Shown here one piece after another: positions 1 to 9,063 of a DNA stretch of 37,719 bases; position 1 is the stretch's first letter; every line of letters starts with the position of its first letter. The stretch is from Kofleriaceae bacterium (GTDB lineage: Bacteria > Myxococcota_A > Polyangia > Haliangiales > Haliangiaceae). The stretch covers positions 1 through 37,719 of the forward strand of contig JALHPV010000034.1 of NCBI GenBank assembly GCA_022842285.1. The letters are read 5' to 3'. Under the pieces are notes generated by a model. It saw only the letters and a program-made list of their open reading frames with translations, was not told the origin of the DNA and made no database searches. The position numbers and the translations under genes are program-made.

Positions 1-2156
1 CGGGCGTCGGCCACGACCGTGGTCGTTGTCGTCGCGTCGAACTCGCGATCGAACTTGGCGCGCAGAGCGGCGAGGGGAGCGTCCTTGGGACCACCGACGA
101 TGATGTTGCCGTAGTCGTGCATGAAGCGCGCGTTGTAGAGGTTCAGGCTTCCGACACTGGCGGCGGCGACCTCTTCGTCGATGAGGTCGACCGCGACGAG
201 CTTGGAGTGAAGGCGTTGGGCTCCCGTGCCCTTGGCCGTCACCATGCGGTTGAAGTTGGCGCCACGCGTCGCCTTGGCGGCGGTGAGCTGCGCCGCGGTG
301 TACGACTTGTTGGCCCAGAACAACACCCAGTGGTCGATCACCGTGTCCTTGAGCCCGGAGAGCTGCTCTTTCGTGGTCGCGTTGAGCGCGTACCCGGCCC
401 CCTCGCTCTTGAGCAACTTCACCGTCAGCGGGGTCTTCGCCGAGGTCAGGGCCTTGGCCAGCAGATGGATGAGTCGCCAGCGGTGGATCGAGGCGCACGG
501 CGAGAAGACCGCAGCCGTGAGGTTCGCGCTCTCGCAGGTTCCTTGCCCCGTGGGGGCGTAGCTATTGGTCCGTTCGGGGATGTTGGTGTCGAAGGTGGAG
601 TTCGCGAAGTCTTGCTGTGCGATCCGCACCTCGACGCGACCGTCGCGGTGCGACGCAGCGAGCAAGTTGCCGATGGCCGAGTCGTACGCATTCACGACGG
701 CGACCGGGTCCGGGTCCTTCGTGAAGGACACCCCCTTGACGCCGCCCGAGTAGGTCAACATCGAGGTGGCGACGCCTTTGCCGACGGGGCTCGGCTTGGC
801 GAGAGCGATCGCCGGTGCGTCGATCACGAACGGGTACCAGGTGTTCGGATTGGTCGCCGTGGTGCGGAAGGTCTTCTGGGTCCGCAGGCCAAGGTAGGGA
901 GCTGCGCGGCGCGGGACGAGCTCGAGGTGGTAGTAGACCGCCGGGTCGCGACCTGCGTAGTCCTGCCAGGTGGTGTTGGTCCACGCACGCGCGTGCGATG
1001 CCGCCCGGCCCCACACGAGGAGATCGGTGTCATTGACCGGTAGTGGGTCGCCAGGGCGGTACTCGTCGTAGAGATTCGATCCTCCGACCACGGCTGCCAC
1101 GCCGTTCGTCACGATCTTGCTGTGGTTCCAGTTGTCGCCAACGATGTTGCCGGTACCCCATTTGACCCACGCGATGTCGAGGGAGAATTGCGCGGCCGGG
1201 CCGTTGATCAGGTTGCCGCGGTGCTCGAGCAGCCACGCCTCGAGCTGCTTGGGACCGAGCGACTTGAGTCGTGGGTGGCGCGCGAGCCGAGCCATGAGCT
1301 CGGTGCCGAGCAGCGCGATGAACTTCTTGGGGTCGGTCAGGCAGTGCTCGAGGTACGACCCGTTCGCCGCCGACCCGAGCGCTGCCGCATCATCTCTCTG
1401 CGCGAACGCCATCCGAATGCGGACCAGGTTGCCGGTCGCGGGAACGGAGAGATCCTTGGCGATCTCGAGCGAGTCGACGATCCGCTTGGCGATCGCCTGC
1501 GCGAACGGAGCGGCGTTGTTCGCCGAAAAGCAGGCCAGGCTCGTGATGTCGACGAAGTTGGGGGCCTTGGTGCCCGCCGAGCTCGTGCCGGGGTGATCGT
1601 TGGTGATGATCGCGAGCGCTTGCGCGAGCCAGTCGGGGTTGTCGGCGATCGCGTAGACGGGCGAGGCGTCGGTTGCGCCGATAGCCCCCGCGAGCGATCG
1701 CGGCCCGCGCGCCGTGTGAGCCCGCGCGAGCAGCGCGGCCACGGCGTCTGCGCGTTCCTCATCGGGCGGGAGGCAGATCCCGCCGTCGATCGGCGCATCG
1801 GGGGTCGCAGCGTCGATGGGGGCATCGGGGGTCGCGGCGTCGACAGCGGCGTCGACAGGGGCGTGGATGAGGGCATCGGGCGGGCCGGCGTCGGCGGCAT
1901 CCGGGCCGTCACTTCCGCCATCCGTGACGATCGTCGCATCGAGAGCGACCTGACCATCGAGCTCGCCGCCATCGGAACCGTCGGGCCCGCCGTCGACCGC
2001 GATGCCGCCATCACATGACCCAACCACGCCCTCGTCCACGACCTGGCACTCCACGGTCTCGATGGCGGATACCGTCTCGTGGTCGTAGGCCGTCGGCTCG
2101 ATGCACGCCACGACGACCATCAACGCGAGCGGACTCAGACGCCGTCTGGATGCCAT
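1..2156 (-). CDS. Phospholipase D-like (HKD) lipoprotein, 3' end outside window
   Basis: The frame is open from the ATG at 2156 to base 1 (about 718 codons visible) and lacks its C-terminus. The N-terminus is a lipoprotein signal with lipobox VVAC (Cys18). A roughly 100-residue Asp/Ala/Gly/Pro-rich spacer follows, including two PDAPIDAAT-type repeats, which is typical of surface lipoproteins in Myxococcota. The globular part has two phospholipase D-type half-sites. The second is canonical, HSKLVAVD (His650, Lys652, Asp657) followed by GSLN. The first is HSKIVTNG (His345, Lys347) followed by GGSN, with Gly352 where the motif normally has Asp. PLD-superfamily enzymes use two HKD motifs to cleave phosphodiesters through a phospho-histidine. 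The substrate here (phospholipid, DNA or other) cannot be told. The family call is firm; activity is inferred. A 10-bp palindrome lies just upstream of the start (2166-2175). Confidence 0.85.
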   Translation of the reverse strand, partial: MASRRRLSPLALMVVVACIEPTAYDHETVSAIETVECQVVDEGVVGSCDGGIAVDGGPDGSDGGELDGQVALDATIVTDGGSDGPDAADAGPPDALIHAPVDAAVDAATPDAPIDAATPDAPIDGGICLPPDEERADAVAALLARAHTARGPRSLAGAIGATDASPVYAIADNPDWLAQALAIITNDHPGTSSAGTKAPNFVDITSLACFSANNAAPFAQAIAKRIVDSLEIAKDLSVPATGNLVRIRMAFAQRDDAAALGSAANGSYLEHCLTDPKKFIALLGTELMARLARHPRLKSLGPKQLEAWLLEHRGNLINGPAAQFSLDIAWVKWGTGNIVGDNWNHSKIVTNGVAAVVGGSNLYDEYRPGDPLPVNDTDLLVWGRAASHARAWTNTTWQDYAGRDPAVYYHLELVPRRAAPYLGLRTQKTFRTTATNPNTWYPFVIDAPAIALAKPSPVGKGVATSMLTYSGGVKGVSFTKDPDPVAVVNAYDSAIGNLLAASHRDGRVEVRIAQQDFANSTFDTNIPERTNSYAPTGQGTCESANLTAAVFSPCASIHRWRLIHLLAKALTSAKTPLTVKLLKSEGAGYALNATTKEQLSGLKDTVIDHWVLFWANKSYTAAQLTAAKATRGANFNRMVTAKGTGAQRLHSKLVAVDLIDEEVAAASVGSLNLYNARFMHDYGNIIVGGPKDAPLAALRAKFDREFDATTTTTVVADA
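1795..1848. repeat. 2 x 27-bp tandem repeat in the lipoprotein spacer
   Basis: Two near-identical 27-bp units starting at 1795 and 1822, each beginning gcatcgggggtcgc, encode the ATPDAPID-type repeats of the spacer in the PLD-like lipoprotein. The unit length is a multiple of three, so copy-number change would keep the reading frame. Confidence 0.75.
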
Positions 2157-2435
2157 CCCAAGGGTGGTTGCAACCGTGGGGCCGCGCGAGAGCCGGCAGA
2201 ATTCAAGCGTGTAGGGGTGGTGTGAGCCGGGGGCTGTGGGCGCTAACAGGCAGGGTGCATGCGCGAGCCCGCAGGGGCGGCGGGCCCAGTGGTTCGAGGC
2301 GCGGGACCCGCGACATGAGCCCTGTTACAGCAATTTTATCGGGGGGGTAGGCCTGCGTTTGTTCTTCCTTTCGGCGCGGGGGCCGTCGTATATGACGCGC
2401 GCTCGCAGGGGCTGCGAGCTCGGGGGAACCATCAC
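2157..2435. promoter_or_regulatory. Divergent intergenic region with leader hairpin upstream of the fusion gene
   Basis: This 279-bp region lies between divergent genes and I see no gene in it. It holds a perfect palindrome GGTTGCAACC (2166-2175) close to the PLD gene start. A TAACAGG/CCTGTTA pair is about 70 bp apart. A TATATG -10-like hexamer sits at 2389-2394, with only a weak -35 candidate (TTCCTT, 2365-2370). A perfect 8-bp hairpin with a 3-nt loop (GCTCGCAG-ggg-CTGCGAGC, 2401-2419) lies just before a Shine-Dalgarno-like GGGGGA (2422-2427) and the GTG start at 2436. The hairpin is a direct observation; a role in translation control is inference. Confidence 0.45.
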
Positions 2436-5400
2436 GTGCCGACTAACATTCGTTCACATCGCATTTCGAAATTCGCCTTCAGCGCACTGTTTGTCGTCGG
2501 TATGGGCGCGTGCGGCGGGCTCGGTAGCTGCGGCGCCTGCGGCGAAGTGCAGCCGCTGCCTCCCGGCGGCCTGCCAGTCGATCAGACGGTCGAGGGCGGC
2601 GCGCAGATTCGAGTCACGCCGGCCGGCTTCAACAAGCTCACGTCGATCCTCCCGGGGCTCTTCAACGAGCAGCTGAGTGGTGGGTTCTGCGTGCCCCGCG
2701 GTGAAGTGGGCGATGCGGACGGGTTCCTCGGCACGGGCGCGTTCTTCTGTAATGGCAACGTGAGCGGCTGTTCGCCGGGGTGCCAGGTGGACGTCTCGCT
2801 GAACAGCCTGACGCCGACCGTCACGAACCAGAACCTCCTGAACCTGAACCTGTCGACGAGCGTCGCGACGACGGTGAACATCTCGGGTCAGGTCATCGGC
2901 GTCGGGTTCTCGTGCAGCCTGAACATCTCGTCGAACAACCTCGGCGGTAATGTCGACATCGCGCTCGGCATTCGGCCGGACAACGGCGAGCTCGAGCTGA
3001 ACCTCGCGAACATCAACTCGTTCACGACGAACTTCGACTTCTCGGGCTGCGGTCCGCTCTCCGACATCGGCAACTTCGTCAGCGACTTCCTCGACTCGTT
3101 CGTCGGGCAGTTCATCATCGATCTGCTCACCCCCACCATCAACGGGATCCTCCAGGACCTGCTGCCGAACCCCCTCGGCATCGCGGGCATGCTGGACGCG
3201 AGCAGCCTGGTGGCTGGCGTCTCGCCGGGTACGGATGCAGGCAGCCTCGAGGCGCGTATCGTGCCGGGTGGCTACGTGAGCCTCGTGCGCAACGGCATGA
3301 GCCTCGGTGTGATCACGGGCCTCAACGCGGACTACGACCCGTCGACGCGCGCTGCGGACCTCGATTCGCAGCCCGCGCTCTGCGTGCCCGCGCTGCCGGC
3401 CCCGGACTTCGCCGCGGCCCCCGCATCGCTGCCGCGCAGCATTCGCAACACGTTCACGCTCGGTGTGGCGAACGAGTTCAATGGTCTGCCGAGCGAGCCC
3501 AACACCGACGTCGCGATGGGCATCTCCGAGACCACGCTCGATCTCGCTGGTCACCACATCACCACGTCCGGCCTCATGTGCCTCGGCGTCGGGACGTCGT
3601 TCATCTCGCAGCTCACCGTCGGTACGGTGGCGATCCTCGTGCCGTCGCTCGGCGAGGTGACCAGCGCGGTCGGGAATGACCCGCTCCTCCTCGTCACGCG
3701 TCCGCAGCGCGCGCTGGATTTCTCGATCGGTGACAACACGCCCGCGTCGCCGGCCCTGACCATCGGGATCCGGAACCTCGAGGTAGACTTCTACGCGTTC
3801 CTCTTCGATCGGTACGTCCGGGTGTTCACGCTCGAGCTGACGCTCGATGTGGGCCTCGGTCTCGAGCCCGCGGTCGAGATGGGCGTGCAGGTCCTGAAGC
3901 CGACCCTCGTCGGGCTGTCGTCGGAGAACGTGACCGTGAAGGCGCTCAACACCGAGTTCGTCCGCGAGTCGCCGGCCGAGCTCGAGCAGCGCCTGCCGAC
4001 CATCTTCGATCTCGTCACGCCGCTCATCGGCAACCTGCCGTCGATCCCGGTGCCGTCGTTCGCGGGCTTCACCCTCGAAGACCTCACGATCGCCAAGGTG
4101 ACGACGGCCCAGGATGACTTCCTCGCGCTCAACGCGAAGCTCGGCGCCAGCGCGATGATGCGCCAGCTCGCCACGCGCGATCCCTTCGCGGCTGATGCCG
4201 TCGCCGCCCTCGATGCGGCCACGGTGACGGCGCGCGAAGTGCCGATGAGCACCGGGACGGCGCGCCTGCAGCGCGTCTCCACGCCCGAGCCGGCGGCGAT
4301 CCGCACGGCGCTCGACGCGAACACGGGTGCGTTGCCGCAGGTCGTGATCACGGCCGACGCGGTCGACACGCTCGGTCGGACGCTGGAGTGGAGCTACAAC
4401 CTGGATGGCGGCCTGTGGCGCACGTTCCAGCAGCCGGTCGACGGCAAGCTCGTCATCTCCGACCGCGCCTTCGCGTGGCAGGGCAAGTACTCGATCGGTC
4501 TGCGGTCGCGCGCTGTCGGGAGCTACCAGAGCACGTCGACGGTGTCGCAGATCGATGTCGTGATCGACTCGGCGCCGCCGCAGATCTACGTCGACAAGCT
4601 CGTCGAGCAGGCCGACTCGTTCGAGATCCCGCTGTTCGACGTCGTGTACGAGACCGACGTGTCGTACGCGTTCGGCAAGCCGGGCACGGACGAGCAGTCG
4701 CCGTGGACCCAGGGCAACCTCGCCACGCTGTCGCGCACCGAGGCCCAGGCGTTCCTCGTCGATGGCGAGCTCGTCGTGTACGCGCGCGACCCGAAGGGCA
4801 ACACCACGATGGTGCTCGTCGCTCCGTTCCACGGTCAGCCGAGCGAGTCGGGTTGCAACTGCGATGCGAGCGGCGTCCCGACGCCCGGCGGCTTCGCGCT
4901 CGCCGGCATCGTTGGCCTGTTCATCCTCGCCCCGCGCCTGCGCCGCCGTCGCAAGGTGAAGACGCTCGCGTTCGCGCGCTGGGCCAGCATCGCGATCGCG
5001 GTGTCGATGTTCCCGGGCTGCTCGTGTGGCGACCAGGCCGGTCAGCAGGCCTGCGAAGTGGTCGAGGACTGCGAGCCGTGTGAGGACGGTCAGATCGCGC
5101 AGTGCATCGACGGCCAGTGCGCCTGCGGTGCAGACATCTTGCCGGGCCGCATCGGTCCGTACTCCGACATCGCGCGCGCCGCCGACGGCACGATCTGGGT
5201 GTCGGCGTACGCCGAGACGTACGGTGACCTCGTCGTCGCGAAGACGGCCGCGGGCCGCATCCCCGACACCACGTGGGAGTGGGTCGATGGCGTCCCCGAC
5301 GTGGAGCCGAGCGTCCCGGGCTCGCTGATCCGCAACGGCATCAGCCAGGCGGGCGAGGACGTCGGCATGTACACGAGCATTGGCGTGAGCGCGAGCGGCG

Positions 5401-6368
5401 AGCCGATGGTCTCGTACTTCGATCGCGACACCGCGTCGCTGCGCTTCGCGATGAAGCAGGGCGACACGTGGACCACGCACGTCGTCGAAGCCGGCACCGG
5501 CGTCCTCAACGAGCTCGGAGGCTCGCTGATCGGCATGTACTCCTCGATGAGCGTGCGCTCGGATGATGGCCGCCCGGGCATCGCGTACCTCGCTCACATC
5601 AGCGATGCGGGGGTCCTGCGCGCCGAGGTTCGCTTCGCGGGCGCGCTCGTGACGAATCCGACGAGCGCGTCGGACTGGCAGGTGTGGGTGGTCGACTCGG
5701 CGCCCCTCGAGCTGAACCCCGATGACATCTATCCGCTGCCGCAGGGCCTCGGCCTCTTCGTCGACTCCACGCGCCTCCCGGATCAGTCGCCGGTCGTCGC
5801 GTACTACGACCGCAGCAACGGTGACCTCAAGCTCGCGACGTTCGACACGTCGTCGGGACGGTTCGGTGCGGCCGTCGTGCTCGCCGGCTCGGACGGCACG
5901 GATGCCGGCTGGACGCCGTCGGTGGCGGTGGATGGCGCGGGCATGGTCCATGTCGCGTTCGTCTCGACGACGGGCGACGATCTCCACTGGATCGCGAACG
6001 CCCCGAACGCGGTACCCGAGCTGATCGATGATGGCTACCGCGTCGTCGGGGTGACCGTCGACAACCTGCCGAAGCCCGAGTTCCACTTCGTCGGTGACGA
6101 CGCGACGCTCGTGTTCGCCGGCAGCACGCCGATGGTCGCGTACCAGGATGCGACGACGCAGGAGCTCCTCCTCGCGACGCGCCAGGGGGACGGCACGTGG
6201 GAGCGCGAGTCGATCGCGGGAGCCACCGATCCGTGGCCGGGCGCCTACGGCTTCTACGCCGCAGCGGCGTTTGGGGGGACCGAGATCGTGATGTCGACGT
6301 GGGTCGTGAACCAGCCCACCAGCGACAACTGGGTCGAAGTGTTCTCGCGCACCGTCCTCGTGCGCTGA
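2436..6368 (+). CDS. Two-part exported protein: BPI/TULIP-like half with internal MYXO-CTERM, then lipoprotein beta-propeller half
   Basis: A single 1310-codon frame. The GTG start is chosen for GGGGGA 8 nt upstream and a lipoprotein signal ending GMGAC (Cys26). Residues about 50-800 are rich in amphipathic strands. The stretch around IIDLLTPTINGILQDLLP followed by SLVAG...LEARIVPGGYVSL has the layout of BPI/LBP-type (TULIP) lipid-binding modules; that assignment is tentative. Residues 805-840 form a MYXO-CTERM-like signal: Cys807/Cys809, a hydrophobic stretch, then RRRRK. Without a stop codon, Val841 (GTG at 4956) begins a second textbook lipoprotein signal, VKTLAFARW...FPGC (Cys862). Residues 880-1310 follow with a Cys-rich patch and repeats such as MYTSIGVSASGEPMVSYFDR that resemble beta-propeller blades. 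It looks like two ancestral genes that lost the stop between them. Whether one or two proteins are made is unknown. Confidence 0.85.
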   Translation: MPTNIRSHRISKFAFSALFVVGMGACGGLGSCGACGEVQPLPPGGLPVDQTVEGGAQIRVTPAGFNKLTSILPGLFNEQLSGGFCVPRGEVGDADGFLGTGAFFCNGNVSGCSPGCQVDVSLNSLTPTVTNQNLLNLNLSTSVATTVNISGQVIGVGFSCSLNISSNNLGGNVDIALGIRPDNGELELNLANINSFTTNFDFSGCGPLSDIGNFVSDFLDSFVGQFIIDLLTPTINGILQDLLPNPLGIAGMLDASSLVAGVSPGTDAGSLEARIVPGGYVSLVRNGMSLGVITGLNADYDPSTRAADLDSQPALCVPALPAPDFAAAPASLPRSIRNTFTLGVANEFNGLPSEPNTDVAMGISETTLDLAGHHITTSGLMCLGVGTSFISQLTVGTVAILVPSLGEVTSAVGNDPLLLVTRPQRALDFSIGDNTPASPALTIGIRNLEVDFYAFLFDRYVRVFTLELTLDVGLGLEPAVEMGVQVLKPTLVGLSSENVTVKALNTEFVRESPAELEQRLPTIFDLVTPLIGNLPSIPVPSFAGFTLEDLTIAKVTTAQDDFLALNAKLGASAMMRQLATRDPFAADAVAALDAATVTAREVPMSTGTARLQRVSTPEPAAIRTALDANTGALPQVVITADAVDTLGRTLEWSYNLDGGLWRTFQQPVDGKLVISDRAFAWQGKYSIGLRSRAVGSYQSTSTVSQIDVVIDSAPPQIYVDKLVEQADSFEIPLFDVVYETDVSYAFGKPGTDEQSPWTQGNLATLSRTEAQAFLVDGELVVYARDPKGNTTMVLVAPFHGQPSESGCNCDASGVPTPGGFALAGIVGLFILAPRLRRRRKVKTLAFARWASIAIAVSMFPGCSCGDQAGQQACEVVEDCEPCEDGQIAQCIDGQCACGADILPGRIGPYSDIARAADGTIWVSAYAETYGDLVVAKTAAGRIPDTTWEWVDGVPDVEPSVPGSLIRNGISQAGEDVGMYTSIGVSASGEPMVSYFDRDTASLRFAMKQGDTWTTHVVEAGTGVLNELGGSLIGMYSSMSVRSDDGRPGIAYLAHISDAGVLRAEVRFAGALVTNPTSASDWQVWVVDSAPLELNPDDIYPLPQGLGLFVDSTRLPDQSPVVAYYDRSNGDLKLATFDTSSGRFGAAVVLAGSDGTDAGWTPSVAVDGAGMVHVAFVSTTGDDLHWIANAPNAVPELIDDGYRVVGVTVDNLPKPEFHFVGDDATLVFAGSTPMVAYQDATTQELLLATRQGDGTWERESIAGATDPWPGAYGFYAAAAFGGTEIVMSTWVVNQPTSDNWVEVFSRTVLVR

Positions 6369-6396
6369 CCTTACGCGTAGTTGCCAGCTTTCTTGA

Positions 6397-6419
6397 GACG
6401 GTCCGCCGCCCGGACCGTC
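6397..6419 (+). terminator. GC-rich hairpin, possible terminator
   Basis: A perfect 9-bp inverted repeat GACGGTCCG-ccgcc-CGGACCGTC lies 28 bp after the stop of the fusion gene and 30 bp before the next start. There is no T-tract, so a classical intrinsic terminator is not certain. A leader hairpin for the downstream gene is possible too. Confidence 0.45.
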
Positions 6420-6448
6420 ACCTCCATACACCGCACATGGAGGACCTC

Positions 6449-7366
6449 GTGAAGCTGCTCGGAACCTGGACTGCACTGTTCGTCGTGGGGCTCGCTGCTA
6501 GTGGCTGCAACAAGGTCGGGGCTACCGACCAGGAAGCGGCGAGCTCGCCCGCGAAGCAGGACGAAGTGCTCGGGCTCTACGTCCAGTGCTTCAACAAGGT
6601 GTCGGCGTCCGCGAGCATGAGCTTCGAGCGCTACGCGAGCTGGGTCGACTTGAAGACCGGGCCGACCAACGAGGCGTCCGTCGGGACCGTGTACGCCATC
6701 GACGACTATCAGACCAAGGTGTGCCTCGAGAACCTCGCGAAGGCGCCCACGACCGGCGAGCTGGCCGCGCCCACCAAGGCGTACGCGGCCAGTCTCAGCG
6801 CCCTCGTGCCGCTGGTCCTCGAGGCGAAGACCTACTACGAGCAGAAGGACTACAAGGACGACGCGTTCGCGAAGGGCAAGCAGCTGCACGGGACCCTCGT
6901 CGCGGCGTTCGAGGCGTACGAGAGCGCCGAGGCCGCGCTGCGGACCGTGTGGGATGGGATGAATGCTGCGTCCCGCGATCGCGTGCTGGCCGAGGTGGAG
7001 AAGACGTCGGGCCGCAAGAGCGAGGTGTTCGTCACCCGGCTGGTGATGTCCGTGTCCGAGCAGCTCATCGAGGTCGTGCTGGACGAGGCCGCGACGAGCG
7101 CGTCGATCACCGCCGCGATCGATCGCTACAAGGCGGCACACGGCGAGATGGCCACGTTCTTTGGCCCCACGCTCACCGCCAGCACCGACACCGATCGGTA
7201 CATGTTCAAGCAGTCATCAGACGAGCTCATGGTGCAGGTGAAGGAAGCCGCCCGCGCGCTCGCGGCCGGGCAGAAGCTGCCCGAGAGTGGCGATGGCTCG
7301 GCCGAGGCGGTCCTCGAGGCGTACAATCGCCTCGTCGACACCTCGAACTCCATCACGTGGGATTGA
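6449..7366 (+). CDS. DUF3829-like lipoprotein
   Basis: The GTG at 6449 is preferred because GGAGG (6439-6443) lies 5 nt upstream and the protein then begins MKLLGTWTALFVVGLAASGC, a clean lipoprotein signal (Cys20). The ATG at 6437 overlaps that Shine-Dalgarno and would add four residues. The mature part (about 285 residues) is helical and charged. It contains LGLYVQCFNKVS, FERYASWV, repeated Ala/Lys-rich helices, and a late LLEAYNRLVDTSNS-type segment (VLEAYNRLVD). The YVQCFN...YASW layout fits DUF3829 (YiiG-like) lipoproteins as I remember them. The molecular function of that family is unknown. A hairpin/terminator candidate precedes the gene and a separate promoter follows it, so it is probably monocistronic. 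Confidence 0.8.
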   Translation: MKLLGTWTALFVVGLAASGCNKVGATDQEAASSPAKQDEVLGLYVQCFNKVSASASMSFERYASWVDLKTGPTNEASVGTVYAIDDYQTKVCLENLAKAPTTGELAAPTKAYAASLSALVPLVLEAKTYYEQKDYKDDAFAKGKQLHGTLVAAFEAYESAEAALRTVWDGMNAASRDRVLAEVEKTSGRKSEVFVTRLVMSVSEQLIEVVLDEAATSASITAAIDRYKAAHGEMATFFGPTLTASTDTDRYMFKQSSDELMVQVKEAARALAAGQKLPESGDGSAEAVLEAYNRLVDTSNSITWD

Positions 7367-7398
7367 CCGCGATCGAGCTCGCTTTTGCCGCCCGTGCG

Positions 7399-7436
7399 TT
7401 GACCTCTCCGCAGCCGCTCTCGATAGTCAGCGGCTG
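7399..7436 (+). promoter_or_regulatory. Sigma70-like promoter with overlapping inverted repeat
   Basis: TTGACC (7399-7404), 17 nt, then GATAGT (7422-7427). The -35 matches the consensus at 5 of 6 positions and the -10 at 4 of 6. An inverted repeat CAGCCGCT (7411-7418) / AGCGGCTG (7429-7436) brackets the -10 and abuts the ATG at 7437. Transcription would start about 3 nt before the ATG, giving an almost leaderless mRNA. The repeat could be a repressor site or the end hairpin of the upstream transcript. Confidence 0.55.
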
Positions 7437-8831
7437 ATGCAAGTTGTACGCAGGCTCTGTTGTATCGCCGTCGTCCTCGCTGGCGGTTGTTCCAAGTCCA
7501 AGCCCCAGCAGGAAGTGGCTCCGCAAGCGTCCGGGAGCGCGAACGTCGCCGGAAGCGCGAGTGCTGCGGGAAGCGCGGTTGCTCCGATCGACGCCGCGGG
7601 CGTCGCGGACAGTCCGATCGATGCAGCACCGGAGACGGCCGCGGAGACGCCGGCGCCTGTCGGCGAGAATCTGCTGAGCCTGGTCAGCGGCGCGTTCCTC
7701 GTGAAGCAGCCGCCGTGCGATCGCGCGTTCGACAACAACCCGATCAACCTGATCTTCGATGGTCAGACGTGGCGCTCCGACGAGGGCAAGGTCACGGATC
7801 AGGTGTTCGTGATCCAGCTGCCCAGCGTGACCACGCTGCAGTCACTCGCCTTCGACTCTCACCACATGTTCCACACGCCCGACGAGAACGCGAAGGACCT
7901 CGTCGTCGAGGCCTCCGCCACGAGCGCGACGGATGGGTTCAAGCCGCTCCTCGAGACCACGCTGCCCGCCGAGGAGAAGGTCACCACGCTGCCCGTGCCC
8001 AGCCCCGTGCCTGCTCGGTGGATCCGGTTGACGGTGAAGTCGAACCACGGCTCGGCGAGCGCGGTCGCGCTGGGGGGAGTGATGGGATACGGCACGCAGG
8101 AGCCGGCCGAGATGCCGACGGCGCTGACCGGGACCTATCGCAGCGTCGACGCCGCGACCGGACAGGTCAGCACGGCGCCGGACGCCGACTTCTTCTTGCG
8201 CCAGGACGGCAGCACCCTCGCGGGCTGCTGGCGGACGCAGGAGGGGACGATCTCCGGCGGGCTCACCGGGACGGTGGCGACGGTCGAGTGGACCAACCCC
8301 GATCTCGGCAAGAATGCCGCCCTCCTGGTGTTCGATGCCGGCGATCGCGCCGTGTTCTGGCGCCTCAACAACGGCGGCTTCTGGTCCCTCGAGACCTACC
8401 AGCGGATCGCGGCCAAGCTCGACAAGTGTCGCGACGGCTCGAGCCTTGCCGAGGACGCCGCGCGCAAGGCGCTGGCGAGCTCGCTCGCGACCAAGGGCCG
8501 CGCCACCGTCTACGGCATCAACTTCGACTTCAACTCGGACAAGCTGCGCGCCGAGTCCAAGGTGGTGCTCGATCAGATCGTGGCGATCCTCGGCGAGCAC
8601 CCCGACTGGAAGCTCGGCATCGAGGGCCACACCGACAGTGTGGGTGGCGCGGCCTTCAACCAGACCCTGTCCGAGAAGCGTGCGAAGGCGGTGGTCGCCT
8701 ATCTCACCGCCGCCAAGATCGCGGCCGATCGTCTCGACGCGAAGGGGCTCGGTCTGACCGCGCCGATCGCGGAAAACGATACCGACATTGGTCGGGCCCG
8801 TAACCGACGCGTCGAGCTCGTCAAGCAGTAG
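7437..8831 (+). CDS. OmpA-family lipoprotein with N-terminal F5/8C-like module
   Basis: 464 residues. It opens with a lipoprotein signal (lipobox LAGGC, Cys18), then a Ser/Gly/Ala-rich linker with [15 protein letters not shown] repeats. Residues about 85-215 ([19 protein letters not shown]..., [11 protein letters not shown]) look like a discoidin/F5-8 type C carbohydrate-binding sandwich. A small beta module (TGTYRSVDA..., AGCWRTQEG) follows. The C-terminal about 110 residues are a clear OmpA peptidoglycan-binding domain: [44 protein letters not shown]. OmpA domains tether outer-membrane proteins to peptidoglycan through diaminopimelate, so this is probably a periplasm-facing or surface lipoprotein. 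The ATG at 7437 is the only start that gives the signal peptide. It has no Shine-Dalgarno and sits 9 nt after a -10 hexamer. Confidence 0.92.
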   Translation: MQVVRRLCCIAVVLAGGCSKSKPQQEVAPQASGSANVAGSASAAGSAVAPIDAAGVADSPIDAAPETAAETPAPVGENLLSLVSGAFLVKQPPCDRAFDNNPINLIFDGQTWRSDEGKVTDQVFVIQLPSVTTLQSLAFDSHHMFHTPDENAKDLVVEASATSATDGFKPLLETTLPAEEKVTTLPVPSPVPARWIRLTVKSNHGSASAVALGGVMGYGTQEPAEMPTALTGTYRSVDAATGQVSTAPDADFFLRQDGSTLAGCWRTQEGTISGGLTGTVATVEWTNPDLGKNAALLVFDAGDRAVFWRLNNGGFWSLETYQRIAAKLDKCRDGSSLAEDAARKALASSLATKGRATVYGINFDFNSDKLRAESKVVLDQIVAILGEHPDWKLGIEGHTDSVGGAAFNQTLSEKRAKAVVAYLTAAKIAADRLDAKGLGLTAPIAENDTDIGRARNRRVELVKQ

Positions 8832-8877
8832 ACGCGGGGCTGCCGGGGGCCGGATTCCATGCTCACCTTGGAATTCC

Positions 8878-9063
8878 GTGAGCGACTTCGAAGCCATGAA
8901 GCGGGTCCGGTGTCCGTACTGCCGGGAATGGGTCGACCTGTACGTCGACCCCGACACGGTCGGCACGCTCGTCGAGGACTGCGCGGTGTGTTGTCGGCCG
9001 TGGGCGGTGGTGGTGGAGCGCGAGGGGGCCAAAATGCGGGTGCACGTCTCGCGAGCGCAGTGA
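8878..9063 (+). CDS. CPXCG-type cysteine-rich small protein
   Basis: 61 residues. It matches the small Cys-rich CPXCG family (PF14255): an N-terminal CPYC knuckle, then DLYVDPD, the diagnostic EDCxVCCRP block ([13 protein letters not shown]), and a closing strand. The four or five cysteines probably bind a metal, and the family function is unknown to me. One deviation is CPYC followed by Arg instead of the usual Gly. The GTG at 8878 has a weak GGA upstream; ATG 8896 would also give a plausible protein (MKRVRCPYC). The stop overlaps the next ATG (TGATG at 9061-9065), so the two are translationally coupled. Confidence 0.85.
   Translation: MSDFEAMKRVRCPYCREWVDLYVDPDTVGTLVEDCAVCCRPWAVVVEREGAKMRVHVSRAQ

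Noticed and set aside
117..2018. Long plus-strand frames opposite the PLD-like gene
   Set aside because: The minus strand carries two PLD motifs, a lipobox and a spacer; the plus frames are Arg/Val/Gly-rich without motifs.
6197..6448. Upstream extension of the DUF3829-like gene
   Set aside because: It overlaps the end of the fusion gene out of frame and would bury the lipoprotein signal. GGAGG marks the GTG at 6449.
2454..6476. 1340-codon open frame on the minus strand opposite the fusion gene
   Set aside because: It is antisense to a gene with clear signals and repeats, is dominated by Arg/Asp/Glu/His, and has no recognisable domain. This is typical of GC-rich mirror frames.
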